A DNA stretch of 64,000 nucleotides from Paragordius varius (GCA_964247055.1 OZ176054.1:11222001-11286000), one strand, 5' to 3'; numbered from the stretch's first letter, positions 11,700 to 24,549 are shown. A program made the numbers and translations. The notes: a model not told the origin generated them from the sequence alone.

Positions 11700-12660
11700 G
11701 AAAATTTAAGTAGATTTTAGATTTTTGTCTTTTATGTTTTGCATTGTTAATTATTAATAATGTATTTCAATTTTAATCAGGTAAAAATTCGGTTTTTAAA
11801 TTTAGTCAAAATTAGTTTTTTTTGTTTTTATGTAACATTGTTAGTTGTAATCAATTACTACATATTTTGGACATTTTAATAAATACAGGTAAAAATTGCG
11901 GTTAATTTAGTCAAAATTTATTTTTTTGTTTTTTATGTAACATTGTTAGTTATAATCAATTACTACATATTTTGGAGATTTTAATAAATACAGGTAAAAA
12001 GTGCGGTTTTTAATTAATTTAGTAAAAATTTAGTTTTTTTATGTTTAGGTTTTGCATTGTTAATTGTAATTAATTACTACATATTTTGGACATTATAATA
12101 AATACAGGTAAAAATTGCGGTTTTTAACAAATTTAGTAAAAATTTAGTTTTTTTTTGTTTTTAGGTTTTGCATTTTTAATTGTAATTTACTACATATTTT
12201 GGACATTTTGATTAATAAAGGTAAAAAATGAGGTTGTTTTTATTGTTAGCAAAAATTTAATTTTTTCTTGTTTTTTTATTTAATATTGTTAATTGTAATT
12301 AATTACTACTTATTTGGAAATTTTAATAAATACAGGTGAAAATGGCGGTTTTTAACAAACTTCAAATGTAACATTTTTTGTATTTTGTATCATTGTTATT
12401 TAATTAATTACTAAATATTTTGGACATTTTAAAAACTGGTGTAAATTGCGGTTTTTAATAAATTAGTAAAATTTTAAATTTTTTATTCAACCTTGCTAAT
12501 TTATTTATCACTATATATATGTGAAACATTGATATATACAGGTAGAATTACTATGATTTGCGGTTTTTAAATTTTTTAAACATTATTTTGTTTTACATTG
12601 ATAACTAATATAATAAATATAGTTAACATATCTGAGCAGGTAAAAATGCATGTTACGGTT
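11700..12660. repeat. Tandem array, about nine units of 98-115 bp
   Basis: The anchor AATAAATACAGGTAAAAATT recurs with its GGTAAA core near 11,781, 11,889, 11,994, 12,108, 12,221, 12,336, 12,441, 12,542 and 12,640. Each unit also carries AATTACTACATATTTTGGAC and TTTTTGTTTTT runs. Units diverge, most at the right end. No gene is seen in it. Confidence 0.85.
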
Positions 12661-12847
12661 TTATGTTTGATATTTTATTTTCCAAATCAACTATTTATAT
12701 TTTAACAAACACCTTATGTCACCAAAGATTGAAAATAAGATCAAGATATATAAAACATCTTTTAAGGTTTTGAGTATCGCCAAATATAAATAAATTTATT
12801 TGAATTATAAATGTATAATTATACAAAATATTCATAATATTATGTTT

Positions 12848-13764
12848 GAAATTAACATTCTTCTTATTGATATTAATACAGGTAATTTGTTTATATAGAT
12901 GCGGTGTGCGTTCATGCTGATCATATAGATGAAGAATAGTATGAGATGAATAATTAAATGCAAATAGAAAGTTTCATCACCATCATTTTCTAGGTAGATT
13001 CTATCAACTAAAATATAAGATAATTAATATATTAGAAAATTGATACCTGGCTAAAAGTATTTTCAACATAAATTGGGGGCTAAAACATTCAAAGTTTGAA
13101 AGAGAATAAGTAAGGTTGACTTGGCTTTTTAACAACTAAATTTGCAAAAAAATATTTTCTTCATGATAAAAAATTCAAAAATGATACTTTATGTTTTTTT
13201 CCTTCTACCATCCTAAACTATATATAAAAAAAACTATTCTTCACCAAAGCAAACAATGTTAGTGTTGCCTGCTTAGTTTTTGTAGTGCTGTTGCATTCAA
13301 AGCTTTTGAAAATAAATATTTGTTTCTATTCTCTATACGTCATTGGTATGGTGAAATCATATAAGCCTTTTCATATTTATAGTTTAGAATAATAGAACGA
13401 AAAAAACATAAAGTATCATTTTTGAATATTTTAACATGAAGAAAATATTTTTTTGCAAATTTAGTCGTTAAAAAGCCAAGTCAACCTTATTTAGTTCTCT
13501 TTCAAACTTTGAATGTTTTAGCCCCCAATTTATGTTGAAAATACATTTAGAATCTAGGTATCAATTTTCTATATTAACTATCTTATATTGTAGTTGATAG
13601 AATCTACCTAGAAAATGATGGTGATTGAAATTTTCTATTTGCATTTAATTATTGCATCTCATACTATTCTTTAATCTATATGATCATCATGAACGCACCG
13701 CATCGTATATCAATTATATAAACAAATTACCTGTATTAATATCAATAAGAAGAATGTTAATTTC
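12848..13764. repeat. Foldback: 0.9-kb inverted repeat
   Basis: Arms of about 370 bp (12,848-13,225 and 13,373-13,764) are inverted copies, with a loop of about 150 bp. Both arms share the marks GAAATTAACATTCTTCTTAT at the outer end and AAAATGATACTTTATGTTTT near the loop. No target duplication or transposase is evident. The outer end contains the same TTAATACAGGTAA string that recurs in the neighbouring tandem array. Confidence 0.85.
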
Positions 13765-14372
13765 TTAGTTTGTGGACACTGTGTATATGAAAAATTGATG
13801 TCCTATAATCCGACATTTTACATTTTTTGAAAAACTGGCCCATTTTAAAGGATTCTAAAAAAATTTAATTTTCGGAGTTGCGAAAATGGTAAAATTAATG
13901 CTTTTTCACATTGCATAATTGGATTTAAATACATCTGTATAAGTTACAGTGGCATACCGATGGGGGGGGGGTGCATCATGCCCCGGGCGCCGTTATTTAG
14001 AAGCGCCCAAATGATTTTTAATTAAATTTAAATTTTTGGTAAAATAACAACAACTTTCAAGTAAGATTTTTCAGCAATTTACGTATAAATCCCTAAAATA
14101 ATATAAAAATTATATAAATGATATCAAGATTAAACTATGCAAAAAACAACTTTCATTATTCCCTTCAACATGTGCAAACTTATTTTTTCGCTTAAAAAAC
14201 GTATTCTTTTATTGTCTTAAATTAAATTTTAACTTTTCTATCTGTTCAAAACCTTATCTCTTATTATTATAATTTATAATTACATTTTTATTTTAATCAT
14301 ATTCAATTTCAAAACCCAATTTTATTTATTGAAATCTCCAACATCATTCCATCTCTAACAAGGTAGGTTTTT

Positions 14373-16038
14373 TTTTTAGAATGATACAATGTAATATCAG
14401 CAAATTAATAATAAATTTATTAATGAATTTTCGTTAGATTCATCTAACTTCTTCGGATTAAGATAAAAATAAATTTAAAATAAAGATACAAAATAAAATT
14501 ATAAAATATTTTATAAAAATAAGGAAGTGTATCTATTTATAAAGAAATCCGTTACTGGGTTTACACGATTAATTTCTTTTTGTCTGTTAATCAATTTATC
14601 TTCCTTATTTATATAGTAACTTTCTTTTAATACTCTTCTAGTGTCATTTTTTTCGTTATCTAAGATCTCAACGTTTTCCCAATCAATTTTGTGTCTGTAC
14701 TTGTGTGCATGATATGCAAGTGCCGACACATTTACTTTGTTTCTTCTTTCTGCCGCTTTGTGTTCTTTTATTCGAGTATTTATACCTCTTTTTGTCTGTC
14801 CAATATAAACATCCTCACAATCATTACATTTGACTTTGTAAACTACAGATTTTTCATCTTGTACCTTTCTGGTGTTGTTTAATAATTTATATATGTTATT
14901 GAGAGGTTTAAAAATAATATGGAACTTTGATTTCAAAATGTCCTTGATTTTGTAACTGACGTTCTCATGAAAAGGTATCACTAGTATTTTTTTATCCTTT
15001 GTGTTGTTATCGGTATTACTGTGTATATTATTGTTATTAATCTCATTATTCTTTTTATCTTTATTATTTTCATTATTTTTCATAATTTTATTTATAGCGT
15101 TTGTAATAAGATGCTGGGGATAATTTTTCTCTAAAAACTTTTTAACCAGTAACGATGTTTGTTCAGTTTTTATTTTTAAATCATTAGGAATTAATAAGGT
15201 ACGTTGTAGTAAACTGTGTACTATAGAATTAAAACAATTTGGAAGGTGGTGTGAGGTATAATCAATTATGTATGTATCCGACTTATAATATACTTGAGTT
15301 TTAATAATATCATTGTCTCTCGTTAATAATATATCGAGAAATGGGATTTTATTATTATTTTCTTTTTCTATTGTGAAGCGTAAAGGGCTAGTACAATTAA
15401 ACTGTTTTTGTAATTTTTCTATAATATTTTCCTCATCTATGCAAATTATATCATCTACATATCTATAATAAAAGTAGGGTTTTTCCATTTTTTCAAATAC
15501 TTTTGATTCTATGTATCTGACTGTTATTTCGGATATTGTACTAGAAAATGGAGATCCCATGGGGACACCGATTTTTTGGTGATAAATTTGCTTCTTGAAT
15601 TGGACCTATGAATTTGATATGGCTATGTTTATTAAATTGAACAAAGCATTTTTGTTTATATTTAATTGATTAAAGTATGTGTTGTTTTTATCAATAAATT
15701 CTTTTACGGCTTTTTTTGCTAATTTCAGAGGTATTGAGGTGTAAAGAGATACAATGTCTAGGCTACACATGGACTTTTTTGCTATATTTATCTCGTTTAA
15801 TTTATCTATCAATTCATAGCTATTTTTTATGCTATGTTTATAATTATCTAATAAGGGTGAAAATATTTGTGCTAGATGTTTGCAAATATTAAATGTGGGT
15901 GATTTTTTAAAATTTGTGATGGGTCTTAATGGGATATTATTCTTATGTAATTTTGGTAATCCATGAAACGTCGGACATTGTGAGTTGTGTGGTTTGCAAG
16001 TGTTGTATGTTTTTATGTTGATTTGTTTGGTAGATAAT
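14373..16038 (-). mobile_element. Penelope-like element, 5'-truncated inverted copy
   Basis: The minus-strand copy of the element at 16,039-18,297 stops abruptly at the junction near 16,038, so the two lie head to head with their 3' ends outward. Its frame carries the C-terminal half: a reverse-transcriptase part with MGSPFSS and YVDD near 15,430-15,560, and the GIY-YIG endonuclease near 14,740-14,860. The main frame is open at 14,511-15,560, but a stop just before it (near 15,600) breaks the reading. Identity to the partner is very high, with only scattered changes, so both were laid down together or recently. Truncated inverted partners are common for Penelope insertions. Confidence 0.85.
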
Positions 16039-18297
16039 TAAAAACATTGAGACGAGTAAAAAGATTTTAGCGAAATTGGAGATATGGTTAGAGGATCTAC
16101 CACTCAAACAATATATAGAAGTGAAAAGAATACGAGATAAAAAAGTAGAAATTATAAAAAGCAGATTGACCAAAAAACATTCAAAGAAATTAAAAGAGAT
16201 GAACTATAAAGAAATAACACCGAACTTTGTCAACTTAACAAAAGAAACATATACGTCAGATCAAATAAAATTCTTAAATAATGGCTTAAAATTTATTCCA
16301 AAAGGCAATATTCCAATAAAAACCTTCACAACAATAGTTGAAGCAAACCTACCTCAGGAAGAAAAACACATGAGACTAAATATTTATAATGAACTTAGTA
16401 AATCATCCAAACAAATAAACACTCATAAAATCAATAACATAGTCAAAACAAAAACAAAAGAAAAAGTTACATACTTGAAAGCTGACAAGACAAATCAATT
16501 GGTCATTATGTACCAGAATGATTATGATAAGAAAGCCATCGACATATTGTCAGATAAAAAAACATACAGCGAAATAAAGATTGACCCTACCGAAAAAATT
16601 GAAAAAAGTATTACTAAACGTTTAAAAAAGTTATTATCTACCAAACAAATCAACATAAAAACATACAACACTTGCAAACCACACAACTCACAATGTCCGA
16701 CGTTTCATGGATTACCAAAATTACATAAGAATAATATCCCATTAAGACCCATCACAAATTTTAAAAAATCACCCACATTTAATATTTGCAAACATCTAGC
16801 ACAAATATTTTCACCCTTATTAGATAATTATAAACATAGCATAAAAAATAGCTATGAATTGATAGATAAATTAAACGAGATAAATATAGCAAAAAAGTCC
16901 ATGTGTAGCCTAGACATTGTATCTCTTTACACCTCAATACCTCTGAAATTAGCAAAAAAAGCCGAAAAAGAATTTATTGATAAAAACAACACATACTTTA
17001 ATCAATTAAATATAAACAAAAATGCTTTGTTCAATTTAATAAACATAGCCATATCAAATTCATACGTCCAATTCAAGAAGCAAATTTATCACCAAAAAAT
17101 CGGTGTCCCCATGGGATCTCCATTTTCTAGTACAATATCCGAAATAACAGTCAGATACATAGAATCAAAAGTATTTGAAAAAATGGAAAAACCCTACTTT
17201 TATTATAGATATGTAGATGATATAATTTGCATAGATGAGGAAAATATTATAGAAAAATTACAAAAACAGTTTAATTGTACTAGCCCTTTACGCTTCACAA
17301 TAGAAAAAGAAAATAATAATAAAATCCCATTTCTCGATATATTATTAACGAGAGACAATGATATTATTAAAACTCAAGTATATTATAAGTCGGATACATA
17401 CATAATTGATTATACCTCACACCACCCTCCAAATTGTTTTAATTCTATAGTACACAGTTTACTACAACGTACCTTATTAATTCCTAATGATTTAAAAATA
17501 AAAACTGAACAAACATCGTTACTGGTTAAAAAGTTTTTAGAGAAAAATTATCCCCAGCATCTTATTACAAACGCTATAAATAAAATTATGAAAAATAATG
17601 AAAATAATAAAGATAAAAAGAATAATGAGATTAATAACAATAATATACACAGTAATACCGATAACAACACAAAGGATAAAAAAATACTAGTGATACCTTT
17701 TCATGAGAACGTCAGTTACAAAATCAAGGACATTTTGAAATCAAAGTTCCATATTATTTTTAAACCTCTCAATAACATATATAAATTATTAAACAACACC
17801 AGAAAGGTACAAGATGAAAAATCTGTAGTTTACAAAGTCAAATGTAATGATTGTGAGGATGTTTATATTGGACAGACAAAAAGAGGTATGAATACTCGAA
17901 TAAAAGAACACAAAGCGGCAGAAAGAAGAAACAAAGTAAATGTGTCGGCACTTGCATATCATGCACACAAGTACAGACACAAAATTGATTGGGAAAACGT
18001 TGAGATCTTAGATAACGAAAAAAATGACACTAGAAGAGTATTAAAAGAAAGTTACTATATAAATAAGGAAGATAAATTGATTAACAGACAAAAAGCAATT
18101 AATCGTGTAAACCCAGTAACGGATTTCTTTATAAATAGATACACTTCCTTATTTTTATAAAATATTTTATAATTTTATTTTGTATCTTTATTTTAAATTT
18201 ATTTTTATCTTAATCCGAAGAAGTTAGATGAATCTAACGAAAATTCATTAATAAATTTATTATTAATTTGCTGATATTACATTGTATCATTCTAAAA
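16039..18297 (+). mobile_element. Penelope-like retroelement, near full coding length
   Basis: A retroelement of the Penelope group (reverse transcriptase plus GIY-YIG nuclease, no capsid). It starts at the head-to-head junction, and its 3' UTR ends at ATTGTATCATTCTAAAA. A short AGGTAGGTTT string occurs just outside both ends of the pair (near 14,361 and 18,329), possibly a target duplication with about 30 bp of filler on the right. It lies inside the old hAT at 13,947-24,211. Confidence 0.88.
16076..18160 (+). CDS. Penelope-like reverse transcriptase with GIY-YIG endonuclease
   Basis: One long open frame of 694 codons, by far the longest in the window. The RT region includes GLPKLHKNNIPLRPI (about residue 215), SLDIVSLYTSIPL, IGVPMGSPFSS (about 342) and the catalytic YVDD (about 379). 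The GIY-YIG nuclease begins near residue 584: VVYKVKC, then DVYIGQTKRG and RIKEHK, with Asn-Pro near the end. An Asn/Lys-rich linker joins the two. The frame stays open upstream of the first codon into the junction near 16,038, so the true start is unclear; the first ATG is some 37 codons in. No stop or frameshift is seen, so this copy may be recently active. Confidence 0.9.
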   Translation: MEIWLEDLPLKQYIEVKRIRDKKVEIIKSRLTKKHSKKLKEMNYKEITPNFVNLTKETYTSDQIKFLNNGLKFIPKGNIPIKTFTTIVEANLPQEEKHMRLNIYNELSKSSKQINTHKINNIVKTKTKEKVTYLKADKTNQLVIMYQNDYDKKAIDILSDKKTYSEIKIDPTEKIEKSITKRLKKLLSTKQINIKTYNTCKPHNSQCPTFHGLPKLHKNNIPLRPITNFKKSPTFNICKHLAQIFSPLLDNYKHSIKNSYELIDKLNEINIAKKSMCSLDIVSLYTSIPLKLAKKAEKEFIDKNNTYFNQLNINKNALFNLINIAISNSYVQFKKQIYHQKIGVPMGSPFSSTISEITVRYIESKVFEKMEKPYFYYRYVDDIICIDEENIIEKLQKQFNCTSPLRFTIEKENNNKIPFLDILLTRDNDIIKTQVYYKSDTYIIDYTSHHPPNCFNSIVHSLLQRTLLIPNDLKIKTEQTSLLVKKFLEKNYPQHLITNAINKIMKNNENNKDKKNNEINNNNIHSNTDNNTKDKKILVIPFHENVSYKIKDILKSKFHIIFKPLNNIYKLLNNTRKVQDEKSVVYKVKCNDCEDVYIGQTKRGMNTRIKEHKAAERRNKVNVSALAYHAHKYRHKIDWENVEILDNEKNDTRRVLKESYYINKEDKLINRQKAINRVNPVTDFFINRYTSLFL

Positions 18298-19527
18298 CAT
18301 ACTGATTCAGCCTAATTCATAATGCAAAGGTAGGTTTTTGTTATTAATAATATATTTTTTATAATTACTTTTATTTTCATCAGATATCAATGCCTAAACT
18401 CACCGATTACGCAGATAGGAAATGTAAAATCCAGGAAGAGAATAAAACAAATAAAATGCGAATATGAAATCTTATTTAAATATCTGACCATAACAAAAGT
18501 TTATGCGACACAAACCTAACGGTACCCCTTAATAATAGTAACTTACACCTGAAACCCTATTTATTGATTTTATAAACAGATATGTAAAAACTACAAATTA
18601 TATACCATAAGTAAATCTAAGCGCTATACCTATATAAAGTTTAATGATGGCGCCTTCTTAAAATTTACTAATAATCTCCCGTAATATCTAATCAATTTCG
18701 CACAGGATCTCAAGGATTTCAAAATAAATGCAATCTCTTTAAAACAAAAAAACATAGTCCAGCGGCCCAATCTTGGTTTTTTCAACTTATCGGTAAAAAA
18801 GAAGGATTTGAAGAATTCACCAAAGAACAGATCTGCGTATTGTTATTATTGCTCACTTTTTATCGATCTAATTCTTTACCTTCATCTTTAATAATTACGG
18901 TTTCAATGGAGGAAAAAAATTTAATCCATTATAAAAATAGCCTCAATCACCGGAAAGCATTTAGTACTTGGAAAGAGGCATAAAAAGATTGATAAATAAA
19001 ATAGGAATTGCTCTAGAAGCTCACATAATCGGAAAAAGATATATGGCGAAATATTTTACATCGAATATTGGCCTGGAAGAAATTTTTAATCACCCAAAAT
19101 CTCCCTTTTCGAGGACATATTGAAAAATGTATCTAGATGACTCAGCACCAAATCGAAACCTCTTAGTATTAAAACTCTTCGCTCAGTTTGAAAAATTATT
19201 GAAATAACAATATTGATTTAAAAAATAATTGGGAATCTATAAACGAATTTTACAATAAGATTATAATGGATCAGATCTTTTTATAGAAATTTGTGATTGT
19301 AGGATGTTATTCCTAAGTCGAAAAGATGTCGAACCTAAAACTCCGTTAGAACTCTAAACCTTTATAATTTCATACGGCGAAGATGTATACCTAATTTAAG
19401 GGTTGCACTTCAAATACTTTTAACCATTTCAACGACAGTCGCTAGTTGTGAAAGGTCATTCAGCAAAGAAATTAATTTCAACATATATTCAATCGCGATG
19501 TGTCATAACTTAATATGGTTGTGTGTG
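18298..19527 (+). pseudogene. Degenerate hAT transposase sequence
   Basis: Broken plus-strand coding remnants: GFFQLIGKKEGFEEFTKEQI near 18,770, and near 19,395-19,480 VALQILLTISTTVASCERSF, the C-terminal dimerisation motif of hAT transposases. Stops and frameshifts are numerous. It belongs to the host hAT at 13,947-24,211. Confidence 0.65.
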
Positions 19528-19734
19528 TGTTACATAAGCAAATTTTAAATATATATTTTGTTTGTGTGCTATAGTTTTTTGTAAGATTTGCACTATCTTA
19601 TTTTTATATTTATATACTATGTAAATATCATGTTACTCAAAATTTTATTGTATCATGCAAATTATGTTCACTTAAAAATAGTATATATAAAGCACAAAAT
19701 ACCGAATATATCATATTTTTGTTACCTTTTAACA
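19528..19734 (+). repeat. 5' LTR of the Ty3/gypsy fossil
   Basis: About 207 bp, beginning TGTTAC and ending TAACA; paired with 23,473-23,668. Confidence 0.88.
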
Positions 19735-22700
19735 TCTGGTGGTCATTCGAGTTCCGAAATAAGCTAGTGCTAGTGGAGGTTTTACCGATATCCGAACGAA
19801 CATGGCAACGCCAATTGCCAACCTCGCTAACTTATGCATCGAGAAATATAATGATAATATCATTGAGGAATACGTTGACTATAAGACAAATGTTATGGAG
19901 GCGAAAGTTATCCCTGTAACAGAACAATCTCTCAAAGCAACTTGTTGCCTATGGTGGTCTATTGGTTGTGCTCAAAATAAATCAACGACTGTATCCCAAA
20001 AAAATAAAAGATGCATCATGGAGCGAGATAATGATAACTTGTTTAAAAGTATTTAATCCCACAAAATCAAATTTTAAAGCGGATTTGAATTTTTTCGACT
20101 TGTGCGAAGCAACGCTGAATTTTTCACCCAATTTTTAGAATGGGTTAAGATCGCAGCCGGAGAGGCCAAATTTAATGATTCGACTGAGGAACGTATTCGG
20201 GATGCTTTCGTCATTGGTTTACGGCAACCGCAATTGGAAATCGATATACATTCAAGGTATCCCGATTCCGAGATCAACAGACAACCCGTGTCTCTAAAAA
20301 CGATAGTGGATCTCGCACTAGCACGAAGCTACTAGAGCTGGCCTTCATAACAATAATGATAATACCAATTATAACAATGGTAAAAATTTAAATCGATTAA
20401 ACACACCAATAATAATAATACGGCCATGCGTTCACGACAGCCAACAGCAAAACATCTAACACATTCGTGCAATCGTTGTGGGAGTAGCCATGGAACAAAC
20501 AAATGTCCTGCTTGTAACCGCAATCGTAATAAATGTGGAAAACCCAACCACTTCGCTAAAATGTGTAGATCAAAAAACGCTGCCAAGAGTATGTTCAACC
20601 TCCAGATCCATAGAAAAGCAATGCCTACCTCACCATGGACCGTAAGAATAATGATAAACAACAAAGAACAAATATTTATCTATGAAACTCGAGCTGACAT
20701 TAGTGTATAATCAGCTTTGAAACCTGGAAACAAGTTGGCAAGCCAAATATTAAACCCATACCGCCAGTAAAAGCCTACAATAATAATATAGTGCCTCTAC
20801 TGGGCGTAACAACAGTCACAGTGCAAATCAATGGGCAAAACTTGGGGGACGCAGAATGTTGTGTATTGAAAGAAAAAAAGTCAAAGGCATAGCTCATTTG
20901 TGGCTTGGATTAGATCACGAGATTCAACATCGACGGAATTAACTTTCTTAAACTTGATAAAATTATTGAAAATTTATTAATCTATTTAAACAGGAATTAG
21001 GCTGTTACATTGAGCCGGTTAAAGTTCATATGGCATCCAATACCTCCCCCAATGTTTGGCCTTGTCGCTGAGTACCGTTTCCCCTAAGAGTAAAAGTTGA
21101 AAAGGAAGTGCTAAAATTACAAAAGTTAGACATTTTGGAGCCAATATATCCCAACCTTACACCTCTGACATGGGCCACGCCCACCGTTAATGTGCATGGA
21201 AAGGTAAGAATTTGTAGCGATTTTAGAGTTACGATCAACAAGTGGCTGACTGAGGACTCTCATATTCCAACGATTGATGATTTAGTAAGTAAGATTGGCG
21301 AAGGCCAAGTTTTCACTAAGATTGATCTGAAAGATGCTTATCTACAAATGCCCATAACTAAAGAATCACAACACCTCCTAACAATTGCAACTCACAAGGG
21401 ATTTTTCCGCTACAAAAGGATGCCTTTCGGACTGTCAACAGCACCAATAATTTTCAACGAGTCATGACCAGGTTATAAAAGATTGTCCCGGCACTTGTGC
21501 ATATTTAGATGATGTTTTAGTAACTGGCAAATCTGAACAGGAACATTCAATAAATCTTAATAATGTTTTAAATCGGTTAGAATTAGCAGCTTTTAGATTA
21601 AGAAAAGATACAATAAAATTAGGTGAACTCAGTAAGTTATCTGGGATTTGAAATAAGTAATAAAGGTATAAGTCCCTGCAAGAATAAAAAGCAATCAATG
21701 ATTTTAAAAAACCTGTGGATAAAAAAAACTTAAAAAGTTTTCTAGTAATTTTAACTTTCCATGAAAGATTTATAACCAAGCTTCAATTAAGTGTAATGGA
21801 ATTACATAGTTTAACAAGTAAGAACGTCAGATGGAACTGGTCGGAAAAACACGAGAAAAGTTGGAAAGCAGCGAAGGAATTATTAAGTAAACAAGTATTT
21901 TTAACACCATACAATCCGGATAGAAAGTTAGTAATTGAAACCGATGCCTCAGATATAGGGTTTGGATGTATTTTAAGTCATGTTGTAAATGAGTAAAGGA
22001 AACCCATTGCCTATGGTTCAAGAAAATGTACCGATTGAACTACTCTACGATATTTAAGATGGGTTAACCGACTGAATGATTATGATTTTAAATTAAGTTA
22101 TCAGGCGGGTCCGAAAATTAAAGCCGATTTGTCAAGATGTCCCGGTAAAGATAATGTTGACACAATTGATAGAGATTACATGGTAACAAGACATCTTAGG
22201 TTCCTAAATTGTCATAACGTTCATTTAATGGGATCCGGAGAGAGGCAGTTAAGGATAAAATTTTGCAGAAGGTAATCAAGGCTATTCATAATCAAGATTG
22301 GAGTGATGTTGAGTTAGGTGAGTTTACGAACCGTAAAGGAGAAATTTCGTACCAATACGGATTGCTAAGTTTAAATGATCGAATCATCATTCCAGAAAGC
22401 TTACAGGCGAATGTGGTTAATTATTTGCACAGCGGGCATAATATAATAATGTAGAAACGATGAAAGCAATGGCAAGGTGTACATGTTTTTGGTCAAAATT
22501 AGAAAACGATTTGGTAAGAAGGTATAGTGAATGTAGTTCGTGTCAGGTAAACAAACCAAGCCTATGTGAAAACCCCAGTTACCCATGGGATCCAAATGAT
22601 GCAATATGGGAGCGCCTACACATTGATATAGCCGGACCAGTTGACGGGTATTTTTAGGTGTTGATTGATAGCGCATCAAAATGGTCGGAAGGGTTTATGT

Positions 22701-23472
22701 TAAAACGGGTTACTTCGGTAAATATATTGCACAAACTCGAGGAAACCTTTGCCAGGTTTGGGTTTCCGAGGACGGTAATAAGTGATAACGCTTCCTACTT
22801 TAATAATTCGTACTTTACATTAACCCTGACAAACTTGGGAATTAAGCATGTGAGACTAACCCCCTATCATCTTAAAAGTAATGGGATGGTAGAAAGGTTA
22901 GTGGGGACCCTAAAGTGCAAGTACAGAAAAATCAAAAATTATAATATTACACCGCAGGAAGCTTTTAATACTACTTTATGGTCTTACCGTAACTCAATTC
23001 CCGCTACCACAAAAACCCCCTTCCAACTACTCTTTAACCGAGTCTCCCAAACACCCCTGACCTGGATTAACACAAAAACAACAGCCTTAGACGCATCCCT
23101 GATGAAAAACGAACAAAGTCCTGGATGGCGAGCCGGCGAGGTTGTTGATAGAACTGGTCTCCTTTCGTACAGTGTGTGGGAATAGGAAAACCAGTAGATG
23201 GTCAGAAAGCACGCGAACCAGTTAAAACATGTACCAACCGCCAACTCAAATACTCCGGTCACTCAAAACAATAATAGTAATAACGACAATAACAGTAATA
23301 ATAATGGTAACAGTATTGATAAAAATAATAATAGTAATGACAATAATAATGATAAAATAAATGGTAATAATAATGAAAGTAGTAATGATAATATTAATGA
23401 AAATCCGCACGAGCGTCGTTACCCTGAGAAAATTCGGCAGAAGCCGATCCGGTTCTTCTAAGGGGGAAATGA

Positions 23473-23668
23473 TGTTACATATGCAATTTTAAATATATAT
23501 TTTGTTTGTATGCTATAGTTTTTTGTAAGATTTGCATTGTCTTATTTTTATATTTTTGTACTATGTATACTCAAACTTTATTATATCATGCAAATTATGT
23601 TCACTTAAAAATAGTATGTAAAAGCACAAAAAAACCGATAAATATCATACTTTCGTTACCTTTTAACA
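23473..23668 (+). repeat. 3' LTR of the Ty3/gypsy fossil
   Basis: About 196 bp, TGTTAC...TAACA, followed by the target repeat gtgtg. Confidence 0.88.
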
Positions 23669-24549
23669 GTGTGGAAAAAAAAATTTAATATGATAGATTT
23701 TAATGATGTGTTTGATAATTTTGCAATATCAAAAGCCAGAAAATTTTTTTGAAATATTTTTTCTTAGTTGCCTCTTTCCATTCCAAATAGTAAAATCTCA
23801 TTAATATACTTAATATTTTACGGATTAAATAAATCGCATTACATAAATTGTCATAATTTTTAATTCCGTTAAAATCTGTATTGTAAAATTAGCCCAGATT
23901 TACAATTATTTTTAATCATTATTGTTCGCCATTATCATCCATTCAATATATGCAATTAAAATCAATGTCTATTATTTTTATAAATATAATTTCAATATTA
24001 TAGTTATTAGAATATTTACATGTATGTATTTGAGTATGAATAAATTTAGTTTCATATATATATATATATATATATATTAAGATTTAAAATTTATATGACT
24101 GTGATGTCTTATCTATGGTTAGGTTGCAATGTTTTAGTGGCTTTCAAAAAAGGAGAGGGGCGCCAAAAGAATTTTATGCCCCGGGCGCCGCAAATGCTCG
24201 GTACGCCACTGATAAATTATATTTGAAATTCTCGAAACACTTTTGCATTTTTTTGAGCAGGTAATTCAAATTTTCACCCCTTTAAAACTAGTGTTTAATA
24301 TTATGGTTTATATGAACCTATTTATTGATAAAGTTGCGCATTTGCGAATTAGAAAAATAATGAAAGCGATTTTTAACATATTTTACGGCAATATATATGA
24401 TCAATTTTGAATTAACTTTAGACCCAATTGTTTAATATAAAAATAACTTTAAATTCGACAAATTTATTTATTGATATAAATGATGCATAAATCACATGAA
24501 TGATTAATCCCTGAAGCAAATTAATTTTTAAGAATTGATGAATTGCATA

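Larger units (their letters stand above)
19528..23668 (+). mobile_element. Ty3/gypsy LTR retrotransposon fossil
   Basis: A fossil with both LTRs (19,528-19,734 and 23,473-23,668) and a perfect 5-bp target duplication, gtgtg, on each side. Recognisable parts in order on the plus strand: a gag-like region near 20.1-20.35 kb, CCHC zinc knuckles near 20.47-20.58 kb, reverse transcriptase near 21.1-21.6 kb, RNase H near 21.9 kb, and integrase near 22.4-23.2 kb. It is broken, with on the order of ten interruptions. The LTRs differ by roughly a tenth by eye, so it is not recent. A Mag-like clade is possible. It inserted into the old hAT. Confidence 0.9.
13947..24211 (+). mobile_element. Old hAT DNA transposon enlarged by nested insertions
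   Basis: The left end CAGTGGCATACCGATGG and right end CGGTACGCCACTG are inverted repeats, followed inward by GCCCCGGGCGCC at both ends. The flanks ataagtta/ataaatta give an 8-bp duplication with one change. Original hAT sequence survives at 13,947-14,372, 18,298-19,527 and 23,669-24,211. A Penelope-like pair (14,373-18,297) and a Ty3/gypsy element (19,528-23,668) account for the rest of the 10.3 kb. Confidence 0.85.

Noticed and set aside
11700-12660. CRISPR-like array
   Set aside because: Whole units, not only short repeats, are similar; there are no unique spacers and the setting is eukaryotic.
24056-24079. TA tract as a terminator or regulatory site
   Set aside because: One of many TA microsatellites in the window, with no gene next to it.
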